From Pelagibius sp037652055 (GTDB taxonomy: Bacteria; Pseudomonadota; Alphaproteobacteria; Kiloniellales; Kiloniellaceae), in the NCBI RefSeq assembly GCF_037652055.1, contig NZ_JBBKAH010000003.1, positions 372,001 to 436,000 of the forward strand: DNA of 64,000 bases, written 5' to 3'. The position numbers and the translations under genes were made by a program. Numbering within the stretch: position 1 is the first letter of the stretch; each line of letters starts with the position of its first letter. Below, one piece after another: positions 63,695 through 64,000 of the stretch. Under the pieces are notes generated by a model. The model saw only the letters and a program-made list of their open reading frames with translations. It did not search any database and was not told the origin of the DNA.

Positions 63695-64000
63695 GCTTTC
63701 CCGTCACGCATCGTCCCAGCTTAGCAAATTTTCCCGTCCGGGCCTTGTCCCTTCGCCCGCCAATGGTCTCAAGGCCGAGGCCGGCGCGGCGTGATCCCGC
63801 AGCCCGGGCGGCACCGGGACGGCGCGCGGAGGTGTCAAGCGTTAACGGCGCTCTACCCCCGGTAGGAAACACCTCTTCTTTGCCTCGCTTCCGTCAAAGA
63901 ATCGCCGCAACTGCTAGCGAAGTTTAGACGTTACGGTGCTAATGCTTTCTCCCAGAGCTTCACCCGGGGCTTCTGAATGCCGACAACGGCTGTCTTTTCC
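63695..64000. other. Intergenic region at the window end
   Basis: 306 bases with no supportable gene. An ATG at 63977 opens an eight-codon frame (MPTTAVFS) running off the window, which might be the start of a gene, but nothing here proves it. No terminator or clear promoter seen. Confidence 0.4.

Noticed and set aside
63977..64000. ATG opening a frame (MPTTAVFS) at the window edge
   Set aside because: Only eight codons are visible and no SD or promoter supports it.

Overview
The window is a GC-rich chromosomal segment of an alphaproteobacterium, most likely a free-living, possibly marine heterotroph of the Rhodospirillales/Kiloniellales type. This is inferred from the gene set (ClpS-ClpA, a polyhydroxyalkanoate phasin, an Anbu-type protease, DUF1194, a PAS_5-type protein, many ABC and TRAP uptake genes), the strong codon bias, and the dispersed palindromic intergenic repeats. 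There is no rRNA, tRNA, CRISPR array, integrase, transposase or prophage gene, so it reads as core/accessory chromosome rather than a mobile island. 52 protein genes are called. Several starts were moved from the longest open frame to a start that has a Shine-Dalgarno (SD) sequence.

Layout. 1-9.5 kb: end of an SLC13-type permease, a Cache histidine kinase, RidA plus a glutamine-synthetase-like ligase, a DUF482 acyltransferase, a kinase/response-regulator pair with an unusual regulator C-terminus, and a DUF1194 exported protein. 9.5-19 kb: a YdjM-like membrane protein, clpS-clpA (N-degron proteolysis), phasin under a clear sigma-70 promoter with a TGC/GCA operator, Anbu protease, a lipoprotein, a D,D-carboxypeptidase with a SPOR domain, and rlmJ. 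19-33 kb: sugar-nucleotide and surface-polysaccharide functions (galU-ugd-phosphohexomutase; GT-C-like and GT-B-like proteins; a Wzx-type flippase; an LPG-synthase-type membrane protein), interrupted by a J-domain/VWA pair and a molybdopterin oxidoreductase, and followed by a PACE efflux protein. 33-38.4 kb: an RND pump with its adaptor and a divergent TetR repressor around a perfect operator palindrome. 38.4-45 kb: lipid and aromatic catabolism (2,4-dienoyl-CoA reductase-like SDR, acyl-CoA ligase, secreted cyclase, DsbA-like isomerase) and proteins without assigned function. 45-58 kb: nutrient uptake and amino-acid oxidation (TRAP DctQM without DctP, Fe-alcohol dehydrogenase, leucine-type dehydrogenase, PutA, a complete polar amino-acid ABC transporter). 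58-64 kb: secreted proteins, a CHASE4 histidine kinase, a class III aminotransferase and a membrane ClpP-like protein.

How the genes fit together. The 45-58 kb block suits growth on amino acids: import by the ABC system, deamination of branched-chain amino acids, and proline oxidation to glutamate. The galU-ugd-mutase operon makes UDP-glucose, UDP-glucuronate and hexose-1-phosphates, which the nearby glycosyltransferases and flippase could use. At least two families of palindromic repeats sit between genes, two of them inside the ABC operon. No wholly new multi-gene system is evident. The least explained items are the response-regulator C-terminal domain, the J-domain/VWA pair, the stand-alone Anbu, the membrane ClpP-like protein, and the 36-residue ORF before the TRAP genes.
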